The notes under the pieces: model-generated
Database searches by the model: none
Told to the model about the DNA's origin: nothing
What the model saw: only the letters and a program-made list of their open reading frames with translations
Origin: Congeria kusceri
Lineage: Eukaryota > Mollusca > Bivalvia > Myida > Dreissenidae
DNA length: 64,000 bases
Direction of reading: 5' to 3'
Assembly (NCBI GenBank): GCA_027627225.1
Contig: CM051029.1
Span: 27,216,548 to 27,280,547 of the forward strand
In this document: in pieces, positions 10,826 through 21,280 of the stretch
Position numbering within the stretch: position 1 is the stretch's first letter
Layout of the letters: each line of letters opens with the position of its first letter
Translations under genes and position numbers: made by a program

Positions 10826-11033
10826 ACCCGGGCTTAATGCATGTGCGTAAGTATCGTCCCGGATCAGCCTGTGCAGTCCGCACAGGCTAATCCATGATGG
10901 CACTTTCCGCTCCCGTTTCTATTTCAAGGGAGCCCCTTCTTAACATAAATGCAATGTAGGCGGACTGCACAGGCTAATCCGGGACGACACTTTACGCACA
11001 TGCATTAAGCCGGTGTTTCCCGCGACACGCCCC
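10826..11033. mobile_element. Hairpin (MITE-like) element, copy 1
   Basis: The left arm GCTTAATGCATGTGCGTAAG and its continuation TCCCGGATCAGCCTGTGCAG are mirrored by the right arm (CTGCACAGGCTAATCCGGGA, TTACGCACATGCATTAAGC). The interior of AAGGGAGCCCCTTCTTAACATAAAT type is shared with the copies at 31832 and 46391. The arms can form a long, nearly perfect hairpin. It is non-coding. I associate this family with dreissenid genomes from memory. Confidence 0.85.
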
Positions 11034-11419
11034 AGTTATATATTTAATGTGTCAAGATATGCGTGACTAGAGCTATATAACTTTTGACCTACTTCATAAT
11101 CTATTCATGCGGTGAGACAAACAGGCCAGTATAGTCCCGAATGAAAAAATACTATTGTTGTATTGGTTTAAATACACACACTGTTTATTAAAAGATGGGC
11201 TTACACAGCCAACTATTTTAACTGTTTTAACTTTTAAATATATCTATAGGAACTCCAGTATACATTCCCAACTTGTAGAATAACCACGAAGGTCGTATAT
11301 CGTTTTAAAATAAATTTATTATTATTTATTTATGTATTGTTTTATTTTAGGGTTTCGTCCAGGACAATATATTTTATCGCAAATATTCCAAGCATTGATG
11401 TTTAAGAAATAATTTTCAT

Positions 11420-11546
11420 TTTATCGTTGTTTATCGACCAATAAACAATGCGTTCTGATGCGTTAAAACACGAGGACGTTAGACCGTGTGGTTTAATAGC
11501 CACACATCAGAACGACAAAGAGTTGTTTATTGGCCAATACACAATG
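11420..11546. repeat. Short inverted repeat (CAATAAACAATGCGTTCTGATG)
   Basis: GTTGTTTATCGACCAATAAAC...CGTTCTGATG is mirrored by CATCAGAACG...GTTGTTTATTGGCCAATA, with a hairpin-prone centre including CCGTGTGGTTTAATAGCCACA. It looks like a small foldback or MITE. No target-site duplication was identified. Confidence 0.55.
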
Positions 11547-11984
11547 ATTATGTGAAAATTATTTCGATTCTAACATGATTTGACAAATAGTTTTTCTATT
11601 GTAATGAGAACTACTTTTTACTATGCTCCGCTTATAATCGGGCGTTCTGTTTGCGTTGTTCATTGTGTAGTTTAACAACGATAATGTTGTTCTTTGTCTA
11701 TAGAAAAATTAGCGAGTTTCATGTTAGAATTAACATTTTACCTTAAATCATTTCATGGTCACGGTGAAATACCGTGTGTAGTTAATTGTTATTAAGTGCT
11801 ACTGGCGTCTTTCCCATATGCATGGCAATTAATCGTCCCCATAAGACGTGTTATAGTTGGGTTACTGGGTATAGTGCTAGATACAGGCGACGTTCCAGAA
11901 GCGATCCTGGGTCTTTTAGCGCTAGTGTGAAGCACCTAGTACAATGCACCTTAATATCTCATGCGAACGACGAGTTAGTAGGTT

Positions 11985-12165
11985 AGGGTGTAGCTGCAAT
12001 GGGACTCTAATCTGCGACCCCTGGGTTGTGAAGCCAGTGCGTTACCACTAGACCACCGTGGCACGCGAAAGACGAGTTAGTTGGTTAGGGGGTAGCTGGG
12101 GCTCCAATCTGCAATCCCCGCGCTGTGAAACCAGTGCGCTTATTACCACTAACCGCGGATCGGCT
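11985..12165 (-). repeat. Two tandem tRNA-like (SINE-head) remnants
   Basis: The minus strand reads CCACGGTGGTCTAGTGGTAAC, an A-box-bearing tRNA 5' half, with GCACTGGCTTCACAAC resembling a valine anticodon arm. The B-box region is degraded. A second, more diverged copy follows at about 12060-12165, sharing GACGAGTTAGT(A/T)GGTTAGGG. They are pseudo-tRNAs or SINE heads and not working tRNA genes. Confidence 0.55.
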
Positions 12166-12898
12166 ACATAGTGAAATTCTGTAATTATTGGCAAAATAAT
12201 GTGAGCTGTATACCCTTTGAATGAACTCGCATGTATACGCTCGTATAACCAGAATTTGACCTTCGTAGAAACGTTTGAAGTAAATTGAATGGCATTGCTG
12301 GAATTCTGGCGCGCTCCAAATGCTACTGTAACCTAATTACGATCTGCATTTTTTCAATCGAGTGGACTGAGAGCAAAGTTAACAGGAGGAAAGCAATTCC
12401 TGAACAATATGTACCGGATTAAGGAACTGTATATAGAAGGTGGATGTTTCTTAAACGACTGATAAGCCCATTGGTTATGTAATGTTTGGGTAGATACTGT
12501 CAGTAAGAACTAATAAACAATATGTATACAGATAACATGCAAATAATGATAAGGAATAATGTCAGCTCTAAATGTAGAAATGCAAAACAAAATATTATAG
12601 ATTTTTTTATGCATTATTAAATTTTTATAATATTAAAACATGGAATATTGATATTGAATATCAGTATATTTGCTTATTTCATCGATTATATGTAGAATAG
12701 CACGTGAATTAATAGATCGCTAATTTATGATATGCGAAACGTTTCCGACAAATTTGAAATCGTATTTATAAAAAGCAAATCATCATGTGTGTGTCTTTCG
12801 TTATAGTTTCTAAGCGGCAATCGTTTGGTGTTTCTTTCTGATACATTAATCATTAAGGCGTTATTTTTAATGGCCATTATTTCATATATTTTTTGTAG
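12166..12898. other. Intergenic, no gene recognised
   Basis: AT-rich sequence without coding or repeat structure that I can support, between the tRNA-like remnants and the 39-bp array. Confidence 0.45.
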
Positions 12899-13288
12899 CT
12901 ATATTATCTCAGATTACCAGCAATTATTAGTCTTGCTCTATATTATCTCAGATTACCAGCAATTATTAGTCTTGCTCTATATTATCTCAGATTACCAGCA
13001 ATGATTAGTCTTGCTCTATATTATCTCAGATTACCAGCAATGATTAGTCTTGCTCTATATTATCTCAGATTACCAGCAATGATTAGTCTTGCTCTATATT
13101 ATCTCAGATTACCAGCAATGATTAGTCTTGCTCTATATTATCTCAGATTACCAGCAATTATTAGTCTTGCTCTATATTATCTCAGATTACCAGCAATTAT
13201 TAGTCTTGCTCTATATTATCTCAGATTACCAGCAATTATTAGTCTTGCTCTATATTATCTCAGATTACCAGCAATTATTAGTCTTGCT
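12899..13288 (+). repeat. 39-bp minisatellite, about 10 copies
   Basis: The unit CTATATTATCTCAGATTACC plus AGCAATTATTAGTCTTGCT repeats ten times with almost no divergence. Copies 1-2 and 7-10 have AATTATTAG and copies 3-6 have AATGATTAG, a block pattern that suggests spread of a single variant. Because 39 is a multiple of three and the unit lacks stops in one frame, long open frames with a 13-residue period appear. There is no reason to think they are translated. Confidence 0.95.
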
Positions 13289-13699
13289 TGATTGGACGGT
13301 ACATAATTTTGCAGGTTACAACTAAATAAAAAAACAATTAACATTGATATATTTAAAATTCCATTATTTTAAAATTAGTTAGAGTATTGTATATATTATT
13401 AATTCGTGCCAAAAAAATACTGTAAGTGATTAAAGTATGTATTTTGTTCAATAAAGTTTATTTCAATGCATTATAAAATGACCAGCAAACTAATTCAATC
13501 CCAATTATAAACGAGAGATGTTTGTAAAACACGTATGCCCCCCCTACTTGCAGCCTTTGTTCACCACAGAAGTGTACTGTTTCTGACAAATCTGAGACAT
13601 GTTTACCATTACCTTGATAGGAGTCGTCTTCTCTGCAAGACCCGATCAAATTTGACGACTCGACCCAAGTATTCAGTAATTATCACTATGAAATAGGTC
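13289..13699. other. Gene-free spacer
   Basis: Sequence between the 39-bp array and the left end of the DUF4806-bearing element. No feature recognised. Confidence 0.4.
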
Positions 13700-13870
13700 C
13701 CCAGCAAACATTTCATATCGGTCCGATATCGGCCCGACATTTATTTCAATATCGGCCCGACATCGGTGTTTATATCGGCCCGAGGTCGGATGTGCAACAC
13801 GGCTCGATGTCGGCCCGATATCGGCGATACCGTTCTTGAGCCAGCGTGGTGCCGACATACTTTTAACCAT

Positions 13871-14311
13871 TCCTCAGTCCCTGTCTAGCCTCAATTATTT
13901 TTAATTGTTGTTGGTAGTGTTAAGGCCCTACCATTAAACCCTTAAATAAATGAAAGAAAACGTTCTTCAAACTTTTATTTTAACATTCTTTTCAACCAAA
14001 CTGGAACAAAGAATTAGTTTATGATACTACTGACTTAAAACTGAAAGTGTAAAATAATATACTGATTCATTTCAACATTTTTTATTCTAATGGTGTAAAA
14101 CTAATTAATATATACACTGACTAACAACAAATGTAAAACAAATTATTTAAACTGTCTATATAATTATACTGGTACAGAAACTGAAAAAATTAACATATTT
14201 AAACAAAATGTTAAATGAGAAACAGACTGAGTATTGTATTTTGGTAATGGAATATTCAGCAAATGTAAATAGAATAGAGAATTATGCAAAAAAAAACGAA
14301 CGTATCAAACA
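13871..14311. other. Gene-free interior of the element
   Basis: AT-rich sequence inside the candidate transposon, possibly the 3' flank of its gene. No coding seen. Confidence 0.4.
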
Positions 14312-14980
14312 TGCAGTAAGACTAGTCAGCAAAAGAGAACATAGTCATACCATACACAAAAAATAGTAACAAGTAAGACTAGTCAGCAAAAGGAAAACAT
14401 AGTAGCCATACCATACACACAAAAATAGTAAACAAGTAAGACTAGTCAGCAAAATAGAACATAGTAGTCATACCATACACAAAAAAATAGTAAACAAGTA
14501 AGACTAGTCAGCAAAAGGAAAACATAGTAGTCATACCATACACAAAAAAATAGTAAACAAGTAAGACTAGTCAGCAAAAGAGAACATAGTAGTCATACCA
14601 TACACAAAAAAATAGTAAACAAGTAAGACTAGTCAGCAAAAGAGAACATAGTAGTCATACGATACACAAAAAAATAGTAAACAAGTAAGACTAGTCAGCA
14701 AAATAGAACATAGTAGTCATACCATACACAAAAAATACAGTAGTTATACGATACACAAAAAAATAGTAAACAAGTAAGACTAGTCAGCAAAAGAGAACAT
14801 AGTAGTCATACCATACACAAAAAAATAGTAAACAAGTAAGACTAGTCAGCAAAAGAGAACATAGTAGTCATACCATACACAAAAAAATAGTAAACAAGTA
14901 AGACTAGTCAGCAAAAGAGAACATAGTAGGAATACCATACAAAAAAAAATAGTAAACAAGTAAGACTAGTCAGCAAAATT
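14312..14980 (+). repeat. 62-bp minisatellite, about 11 copies
   Basis: The unit AAGTAAGACTAGTCAGCAAA plus AGAGAACATAGTAGTCATAC plus CATACACAAAAAAATAGTAAAC repeats from 14312 to about 14980. One copy near 14735 has a partial internal duplication (ATACAGTAGTTATACGATAC). Copies differ in A-tract length and in AGAGAAC versus GGAAAAC. It lies inside the candidate DUF4806 element. Confidence 0.93.
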
Positions 14981-15689
14981 TCCCGATATCATGGGTGTGG
15001 GTCACATTCCCAAAATGCTGAAAAAAAGCCCTAAAGTCAGATCATTCCTTTTAAGATAAGTAATCATTTTATGCAGTATAAAGCAGGCAGTATTTGTTAA
15101 TGAATACATTGCAGTAGGACAGAGCAATAGATTGCTGAGTGATATATAATGGAATACGTTTGCTGGGACTTATTTACACTCATGGTTATAAATACCTTAA
15201 ACTAACATCTATTAAAATTCTCATTTATTTTCACCATGAAACAATCAATTGAAAATAAACATAATTGAGTATTGTCACTTATCAAATTCAAAATGAATTG
15301 AGGAAATGGGGTTTTATAATTGAGTATTTTCGGAAATAAACCCCTTGTATGTCCCCTGAACTTAGACATAAATTATGGGCATTTCTAGAATGCTTGAAAA
15401 GACAATGATACAAGAAAATTGTCTTCAATGTTCATACAAACTACATGAAACTTGTTTTCTTACAAAATGACAAATTAAAATGATTAGAACAAGAATATGT
15501 TGAAAAGTAACACATACACAATTAAAGCTATTTAGGTAATAAAGGCCACAAAAAAACACTGCTTCCATCATTATGCATATTCAAAGAAAAGTTGTGTAAA
15601 ATCAGTAATTACAAGTACAAAGAGACCTTTACATAATAAATGATTCCAGTAGAAGACTTAATTCACAGTTTAAACACACGAGTTATAAT
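14981..15689. other. Gene-free stretch downstream of the DUF4806 gene
   Basis: Lies 3' of the DUF4806 stop codon in minus-strand sense. No conserved coding or structured repeat seen. Confidence 0.4.
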
Positions 15690-15826
15690 TCATTGCGACG
15701 CTTCATCATGTTTCTTGTCCGCCCTCGTTTTTCTGCCACCGTCACGATCAGAGGCTGTTCGAAACCATTCTCTGCACTCAATTTCAACTTCTGCAGCTGT
15801 GCATTTCAAGGAACGCATGACAGCTT
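15690..15826 (-). CDS. DUF4806 gene, probable last exon
   Basis: On the minus strand, after a CCATTTTCAG acceptor, the frame AVMRSLKCTAAEVEIECREW continues to a basic tail and a TGA stop (15692-15690). A short helix ending in (R/K)xW followed by a charged tail is the usual end of DUF4806 proteins. The phase does not fit: this frame needs one carried-over base, whereas the preceding exon with its best donor carries over two. Either another donor is used or this copy has a 1-bp frameshift. Confidence 0.6.
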
Positions 15827-16048
15827 CTGAAAATGGTAATGCAACGTAGGCTCATATTATTAGGAGATTCATTCTATGTTCAAACAGGGTTGCAAGAATT
15901 AACGATACTGGGCAGTTAAACCAATAGCACTTCTTTACACTTTTTACATTACAATGAAGACTATTTTTTTTCTGAAAAAAGAAAAAAGCCAGATGTAATT
16001 TTGTGTATATATATATTTTGAACTGAGACCTAGTCTTTTCACACATAC

Positions 16049-16221
16049 TGTGACAACTTCCTCTGCACAGCAACAGCCAATCGAAGTTTTCCAAAAGCTG
16101 CCTTTTGTTTCTTTCCATGCCAGTTATACTGCTTAGCGACCTCATTTAACATGCAATGCCTCAGAATGCGCCGGCACACATCAGCGCGGTTTTGGCCACC
16201 CAATACAGACAAATGGTTTAC
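16049..16221 (-). CDS. DUF4806 gene, core domain exon
   Basis: Minus-strand exon after a TCTATTCAG acceptor. It encodes VNHLSVLGGQNRADVCRRIL, then a segment with VAKQYNWHGKKQKAAF. The pattern LxxLGG...RRIL...(V/A)xQYNW(T/H)GK...KxAF is the conserved core of DUF4806, a domain of unknown function common in multicopy, transposon-associated proteins of arthropods and other invertebrates. The proposed donor is TCACA|GTATGT. Homology to DUF4806 is recalled from the family pattern and was not searched. Confidence 0.72.
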
Positions 16222-16364
16222 CTGAATAGAAACACAAAGCATCTGTACACAGTTGTCAGTTCATTAATTTCTGTTGTATATTAAAAGAACAATTAGCATT
16301 TACCTAAATTTTAAAATGCAATTTGTATTAACAAGGTATAAATAAGTTACAACAAACCACATAC

Positions 16365-16588
16365 CAGGGCATCAAATGTTGTTTCTTCCATAAGCTGCTC
16401 ATTCAGCACGGTCATTTCCTCCATGGAGCTAACAGGCAGATTTACTCTTTCTGGCAGTGTGGTCTGGTCCACAACCGAGCCAGCAGCAAGGGTGCGTACA
16501 ATACCCATGACCTGGCCTAAGGTATCCTGCATGGCCGATTGTTGCTGGAGTACCTTCTCCAACATTGTGAAGATCTGAATGTCTCTGG
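16365..16588 (-). CDS. DUF4806 gene, internal exon
   Basis: Minus-strand exon between a TTTTCCAG acceptor and the GCCCTG|GTATGT donor. It encodes a helical segment (EKVLQQQSAMQDTLGQVMGI) followed by LPVSSMEEMTVLNEQLMEET...FDAL. The phrase LP(V/L)xxxEE(M/F)xxLxxxL directly before the (L)VNxLSxLGG of the next exon is the normal entry to DUF4806. The first two bases complete an alanine codon with the exon ending at 16799, and its end is in phase with the exon at 16221. Confidence 0.72.
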
Positions 16589-16798
16589 CTGGAAAATAAT
16601 ATGTTGAGATGTTATTTGCAGACCTGAATTTGCAGCCTTTTTAAACTATCAAATAGTATTAATTAAATATGCAAGGCATAAAAAAAAGATGTTTGATATT
16701 TTTATTCAAATAATTACATTACAAGTTAATTAAATTAATAATTGCAGCTCTTAATAATCCAATTCGATCTACCATAACAGATTCTATAAACAACATAC

Positions 16799-16897
16799 CA
16801 ACAGTGTTGCGAGTCTGTGCAGATTCTGTTGTAGTTTCTGTTTCATTAGAGTTCAATACTGCAGATAGGACAGATGTACCCGAACATGATGTATGAG
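16799..16897 (-). CDS. DUF4806 gene, linker exon
   Basis: Minus-strand exon after CCAATGCAG, ending CTGTTG|GTATGT. It encodes a low-complexity Ser/Thr/Asn-rich linker (NSNETETTTESAQTRNTV). Its trailing G joins CC of the next exon, consistent with splicing. The identity rests on position, phase and splice signals, because the residues are not conserved. Confidence 0.55.
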
Positions 16898-17159
16898 CTG
16901 CATTGGAAAAAAAACAAGCTTTAGAATATAAAATTAAATGCAAACTTATTGTTCTGCATATCTCAAAATTGTGTCCATACCAGTCTTACTGACCTTTTTA
17001 AACTAGAGTTATGTATAAGAAAGAGACAAGGTAAAATAAAAAAATAACCATGTGTCATTCTAAGAGCATTTCCAAGTTCATGTAGTTTACTCGGCCATTT
17101 ACGTTGATTATAAAACGTGAATCTTTTGAATATTTTTTGACAGCATGCAGCAAGTGTTT

Positions 17160-17252
17160 ATACTAGAGATGGCAAAATCATTCGACTATTCGATTGAATG
17201 ATAACTATTTGAATAGTGTAATTGCCTTCGAATAGTCACAATTTTTAAGTTT
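17160..17252. repeat. hAT-like terminal fragment
   Basis: TAGAGATGGCAAAATCATTC...GACTATTCG resembles the end of a hAT element (TAGAGATGG start, TCGAATAGTC internal repeats: CGACTATTCG and CGAATAGTC). No opposite end was identified. It lies where the middle of the DUF4806 gene would be expected. Confidence 0.35.
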
Positions 17253-17297
17253 ATATAAAATTATCAATTTGATGATAGTATGGCATACGTCACAAAA

Positions 17298-17747
17298 TCA
17301 CCAGTTACTCGTAAAAACAACATTCTCTGCAGAGAGGTTACGTGTCAGGCCATATTGATATTTAACACACAGGAAAGTGTTAATGGCATTTTGGCTAACG
17401 ATAGAAATACACACAAAAAGTGGACTGGGCAGTGTGTGGTCATTTTCAACATCTGTGTCTGAAGAATCATTTTCTGACATTTGAGAGGAATCGGACAAAA
17501 CTGAGAAGTCATTATCAGATTCACTTTCATTTAATGTTGGAGTTTCCTGTGAATCTGTGCTAATAGCAAGTTCAGTACCACTATGATCGCTGACTGGATG
17601 TTTGGAAATAAAAGAGACAAAATTGCCTGTTGCATCGGGTGTACTGGAACATTCCTCAGCATTGTAAACATGATTTATGTGTCTAGAAACATTTTTTTTT
17701 ACCTGTCTGTATGATTTCCAGTATGTTTTATCCCTTGATTTTGACAT
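17298..17747 (-). CDS. DUF4806 gene, N-terminal exon (truncated or altered)
   Basis: The minus-strand frame from ATG 17747 begins MSKSRDKTYWKSYRQVKKNV. This matches the short basic MSxxRxxTYWKxYRxxKxxV opening seen in many DUF4806 proteins, and an acidic Ser/Asp-rich stretch follows (SDNDFSVLSDSSQMSENDSS). In relatives I recall an additional helical region (L..W....V.H.A...LL) before the linker. I do not see it here. The frame instead runs into sequence ending near a hAT-like fragment (about 17160-17250), so this copy may be disrupted. The true donor is not identified, and the open frame past about residue 105 is probably not coding. Confidence 0.55.
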   Translation of the reverse strand: MSKSRDKTYWKSYRQVKKNVSRHINHVYNAEECSSTPDATGNFVSFISKHPVSDHSGTELAISTDSQETPTLNESESDNDFSVLSDSSQMSENDSSDTDVENDHTLPSPLFVCISIVSQNAINTFLCVKYQYGLTRNLSAENVVFTSNW

Positions 17748-18429
17748 TGCTAATATAATACTTACACGGAATGTTCCAGTTTCACCAAAATTTATTAAAA
17801 ATAATTTACTTAAACAACCAATAGCTGACTAGCCATTTATTAATGAAATTAAACAAACAGTAAACGTCGCGAAAACATGTGACATTTAATGACAGATAAC
17901 AATTTCAGAGAAACAGCACTCACAAAAAGTGTCAAATCTTGTGGATAAACAATTAAAATTGATTCCTAACATAAATAGCTAAAAGAGTTCAGGGCAGAGT
18001 GTTTTTACCTTGATAATATTACAGTGAATCAATGCAGCTTTGTCCCGCCTATTTTTATGATCATACAGGACTGAATATATTTTAAAGTAAAATATTTCAA
18101 ACGCATATTTAAAGAAAAAATAATTTGAAAACTATATTAATTAAATGAAAGGTATTTTATAATATTATGTAATATAAATTTAGATGGTTTACATAATTTA
18201 TTTTGGTTACTTCCAACGCCGGGACAGATCTCGATTCACTGCAAACATGCCAAGGGAAACAACCAGGGTAATTCCATTTGACAACTGTTACTCTCCCTTG
18301 ACACACCATTATATTTTTATTTTATACCAAGTATCATTCACAGTTTTAAAACAGACATATACAATTTAATGCAACAAGTAATTAAAAAGAAAATAATCAA
18401 AGTTACCTTTTCTCTTGAGTGTTAATTAT
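17748..18429. other. 5' flank of the DUF4806 gene within the element
   Basis: AT-rich sequence between the proposed start codon and the right subterminal palindromes. It would hold the promoter. No specific motif can be supported. Confidence 0.4.
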
Positions 18430-18900
18430 GATATCGGGCCTATGTTGGGCCGATATCATATTTTAAACTGTCGAGTTATAAATATTTTTATAACAACGGG
18501 CCGACATCGGGTCGACATTGTCCTATAAATATCAATTTTATAATATGCAACCTATTCAAACGTTATTAAACCAGATGGATTAACTAAAATAGAACATTGC
18601 AAAAAGGGTCTTAACTCTTAACAAAATAATGTGTGTTTTACAGACATGTCGGTCCGATGTCGGCCCAACATCGGCAAACTTCTACCGATATGCCATCATC
18701 TAGCCAATATCGGGCCGATGTGGGCATGTTTGTTGGGTCATCTACTCAAACTGACCATTGTACCTATATAGTTTGAGGACCATGTACCAATTATTTTTGT
18801 TTTTAAATAAATTTTACTCGCTTTTAAACAACACGCAACTGGCTTACAAAATAGCAATGCAATTTAAATTTAGCCAAACTAACCATCTACTAGTAACGAG

Positions 18901-18936
18901 AGATCTATTAACAAACTATTGTTTATTGATAGATCT
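18901..18936. repeat. Short palindromic repeat, copy 2
   Basis: AGATCTATTAACAAACTA followed by TTGTTTATTGATAGATCT is the inverted counterpart of 10295-10329. It lies between the right end of the DUF4806 element and the ATPase beta promoter, flanked by CTAGTAAC on both sides (about 18890 and 18939). Confidence 0.7.
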
Positions 18937-19369
18937 TTGCTAGTAACTGGACAAAACAAGTAGTGCATTGTAACTGCTACATAATTTATTATTTTAAAAC
19001 AAGCATCAATGGAAAGTTTCGAGTTTCAAAATATGTGCGAACATCTCAGCTACTGCTTCTACTTGCAATTTTATCTGGTCAAAACCGATTTCGAAATATT
19101 TCATTTTGCAATGTTGGCTAATGAGAGGTTCCTTATGGGAAATCTACACTAAACAGAAATAACAATAATGATGTCAATCGCAGACAGCAATGCTATCTGA
19201 ATTATATTTGACTTGCTTATTGATAAGAATCTATTAACCGTATAATATAATAAATGTCATTCAAATCATAGCCTGACTTTATTTTATTTTGTGTAGAATC
19301 TTGTAGACGATCCGCTCCACTGATAAAGCATGTTCCCCTCAAGTAGCCCATGATGCCTTTGAATGTACG

Positions 19370-19377
19370 TGACGTCA
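19370..19377. promoter_or_regulatory. Perfect CRE (TGACGTCA) upstream of the ATPase beta start
   Basis: A palindromic cAMP-response element, TGACGTCA, sits 74 bases upstream of the ATG at 19451. The surrounding sequence lacks an obvious TATA box. CREB/ATF sites occur in promoters of vertebrate sodium-pump subunit genes, which makes a regulatory role plausible, but it is inferred only from position and sequence. Confidence 0.5.
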
Positions 19378-19450
19378 CTTGCACGAATAGTGTTTATGGA
19401 CTAGATTTAAGGTCAGTGTTAACATACTGGATCTTATTCTTAGTAGAAAG

Positions 19451-19598
19451 ATGGCGTCTACTGCGGGCAGCACGGCCGCTGATACTCAAGTTTCTGGACC
19501 ACAAAATGGGGGATTTCAACAGAGATTGAATGATTTTACGACGTTTTTATACAATGGAGAGCAAGGAACTGTTATGGGCCGTACAGGACAGAGCTGGG
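19451..19598 (+). CDS. ATP1B: Na+/K+-ATPase beta subunit, exon 1
   Basis: First coding exon of the sodium-pump beta subunit, a single-pass type II membrane glycoprotein needed for folding, membrane delivery and K+ affinity of the catalytic alpha subunit. It encodes residues 1-49 plus one base. There is a Ser/Thr/Ala-rich start, then FQQRLNDFTTFLYN and a segment containing GRTGQSW just before the membrane, matching the LGRT(G/A)xSW motif of the family. The start ATG lies in AAAGATGGCG, a good translation context. The donor is GGG|GTAAGT. The following intron is 8.7 kb and holds several repeats. Confidence 0.95.
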
Positions 19599-21280
19599 GT
19601 AAGTTTTAACTGATTCAGCGTCGCTAATATATTTAACCTTTTCGCCGGTCAATTCATTGCCACGCATGGATAAACCTTCATTTTTTACCTGGTTGACGAT
19701 CTTTACACGTTTAATATGCTACTGCATAAATTAGTTATTGTAGTTTTAAAGTGGAAATTTGTTCGAATACAATTGCGCTAAATGTCATATCACAGGCATA
19801 GTTCTTTAAAAATAAAATTGTACCCCACCACTTTTTGTTTTAACAGTTTTTCCTTTCGATCAATTTTTTTTGGTTTAAAGTTTATGGCAAAGAATTAAAC
19901 ACTTGTGGTTTAAGTACAGAGTAAAATACTTCCTATAACATGAGTTTTGATAAAAAAAACATAAGTGAATATTATATATGTCAATGTCCGTAAAAGGATT
20001 TTTCCTCGGTTCTTCCTTTTTTTTGCACAGGTACAGTGCCTGGGTCACCTTGAGTTGGTGATGCCTCCAGGCATATATTGCTTTACACCTGGCTAATGAG
20101 ACTATATATCCACTGTAGCATGAATTGTAGTTATGGCTTCCATAACTTAAAATGTCGCTTTATATATTTTTTGACTGCGCGACATAAAAGTTATGGAGCA
20201 ACCCCCATAGTCAAGTCTACCAGCAATTCTCAAGAATTTGACAGTCACCAAAAAAACTGCCCAAAACAGCGTTTACATGCACTTCTGAACGAAATAGGCA
20301 GCATAATTAGATAGGTGTATAATTTTAACATCTAGTTAGCATACTTTTGACAAAAAAGGTCTAAAACACTTCTAAATTACCGTTTCATTACTAAAATGTG
20401 GAGGAAATCAGTCACATACTGATAGAAGACATTTGTCAAATGAGAATCGCACGGTCATGTGACTTTTTATCTATTTTTAGTAACAGAACATATGCTGTGA
20501 CTGTTGTCAAACACAGCCTGAAACGAAATTGACATTTCATGGATTTGTACTTCACTGGTGATTGTTTTGCGAACACACTATAATTTAAATGCCTAGTAGA
20601 AGAATAATCGATTAAACATCACTTACATCAATATTAATACAATATGTTGGCTGATCAGACATGAGTAATTGAACAGATATAATGCATTACGGAAAATGAA
20701 AACCATGTTTACAATTTGAGCACGCGAAAAGGTCAAGGTCGATCCGAAAATATCCAAGTGAAAATCTCGTAGTCACATGATAAAACAACAATGGGGGCGT
20801 AATTGTACACTGTGTACTAATCAGAGTTATTTTCATGTACTATTCGATGCATTTGACAATTTTGATTTTCAAAACACGCAACAAGCCAAAAGTTTATATT
20901 GACTTGCTTGTATATGTATTGATTTCCTCCAGAAATTGCAAATTTATGGATTTATAGCGTGACATAAATATGTTATGACTCTGGTTTACTTTCGATACGG
21001 GGTTGGCTTCAGCGAACAGGTCTAGTCAGTACTATATAAACTGTTTGCTGAAGTTTCTTTAGCAACATGAATTATAATGTGTTGTCTTTTTATGGTTTGT
21101 TAATGTCATTGTCTCCGTTTCGTCCCTAATGTCTGGCTGTGTGAGTGCAAATTAATTAATTAAGTCGCTCACTGATGTGTTACTGAATGAATCGGTCTAC
21201 TAAACTAATTATCTTGTTTAAATTTATGATATCATGTTTAAGCTAAATGTTTATTTAACCCATTTTAACTCACCTGAAAA
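19599..21280. other. ATPase beta intron 1, first part
   Basis: Intron sequence with no recognised exon. Open frames here (such as 20078-20314) have no family features. Confidence 0.5.

Larger units (their letters stand above)
13700..18737 (-). mobile_element. Candidate 5-kb DNA transposon carrying a DUF4806 gene
   Basis: The left end CCCAGCAAACAT (13700) is matched in inverted orientation by ATGTTTGTTGGG ending at 18737. Next to each end are clusters of CGATATCGGCC/GGCCGATATCGG palindromes (13715-13860 and 18430-18725), a subterminal-repeat arrangement typical of transposase-binding regions. Between them are exons of one protein with a DUF4806 domain (minus strand) and a 62-bp minisatellite. 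No RNase-H-like transposase frame is apparent. Flanking bases (GGTC left, TCAT right) show at most a 2-bp duplication. The assignment as one element is inferred from the mirrored ends. It lies between eIF4A and the ATPase beta gene. Confidence 0.65.

Noticed and set aside
12000..12065. Valine-like tRNA (minus strand)
   Set aside because: B-box arm is degraded and a second remnant lies in tandem; more likely SINE-derived.
12899..13325. Open frames with 13-residue repeats on the plus strand
   Set aside because: They follow directly from a stop-free 39-bp minisatellite; no start context, splice signals or family resemblance.
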